DNA from: CAZIXN01 sp039180415
GTDB taxonomy: Bacteria > Planctomycetota > Phycisphaerae > Phycisphaerales > Phycisphaeraceae
Assembly (NCBI GenBank): GCA_039180415.1
Contig: JBCDDH010000054.1
Span: forward strand, 1-24,297
DNA: 24,297 bases
Direction: 5' to 3'
Shown here: positions 24,279-24,297 of the stretch, in pieces
Layout: each line of letters starts with the position of its first letter
How positions within the stretch are numbered: the first letter of the stretch is position 1
The notes under the pieces: generated by a model
What the model saw: the letters and a program-made list of their open reading frames with translations, nothing else
Told to the model about the DNA's origin: nothing
Databases searched by the model: none
Position numbers and translations under genes: made by a program

Positions 24279-24297
24279 GCACCGATCTCTATTCACA

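Overview
The window is about 24.3 kb of high-GC DNA from a planctomycete, most likely class Phycisphaerae. Three things point there: two secreted proteins end in PEP-CTERM sorting tails preceded by dockerin-like VLNNWG modules, one protein is a prepilin with an H-X9-DG motif, and many of the small proteins are lineage-specific. Almost every long antisense reading frame is a GC-driven shadow of a real gene.

Layout. 1-3363 (+): mfd, transcription-repair coupling factor, cut by the left edge and carrying an in-frame palindromic repeat. 3562-3795 (+): a two-helix membrane protein. 3863-6568 (-): pyruvate phosphate dikinase. 6760-7671 (-) and 7698-8525 (+): an AraC-type regulator divergent from a PhyH-type dioxygenase. 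8546-9355 and 9507-9923 (-): a membrane C39-like cysteine peptidase and a YbgC-type thioesterase. 9997-12264 (-): a PEP-CTERM protein downstream of an H-X9-DG prepilin. 12592-14628 (-): a three-gene operon (membrane-anchored protein, GrpB family, unknown). 14655-16586 (-): a secreted GH10 xylanase with dockerin-like repeats and a PEP-CTERM tail. 16753-18126 (-): aspartate kinase. 18219-18304 (+): tRNA-Leu(GAG).

The most interesting part is 18442-24212, all on the minus strand: an RNA-repair and RNA-quality-control locus. In transcription order it holds rsr (the bacterial Ro60 orthologue, TROVE + VWA), a 768-base gap that I read as four tandem Y RNA genes, rtcB (RNA ligase), an AT-rich gene of unknown function, and rtcA (RNA 3'-phosphate cyclase). 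Each of the four RNAs folds into two stacked stems separated by an asymmetric internal loop that carries a CGAA motif like that of the Ro-binding site. The stems are kept by compensatory base changes. Two copies carry a circularly permuted tRNA-like domain (T-arm, acceptor-like hairpin, UA, D-arm), the hallmark of YrlA-type RNAs. One copy has the same series of hairpins without tRNA sequence, and one is a minimal hairpin.

The likely logic is that Rsr binds the Y RNAs and damaged or misfolded RNA, while RtcA and RtcB convert and join broken ends. The AT-rich gene is wedged between rtcB and rtcA, overlapping both, and looks like a later acquisition under the same control. No RtcR regulator is visible before the right edge.
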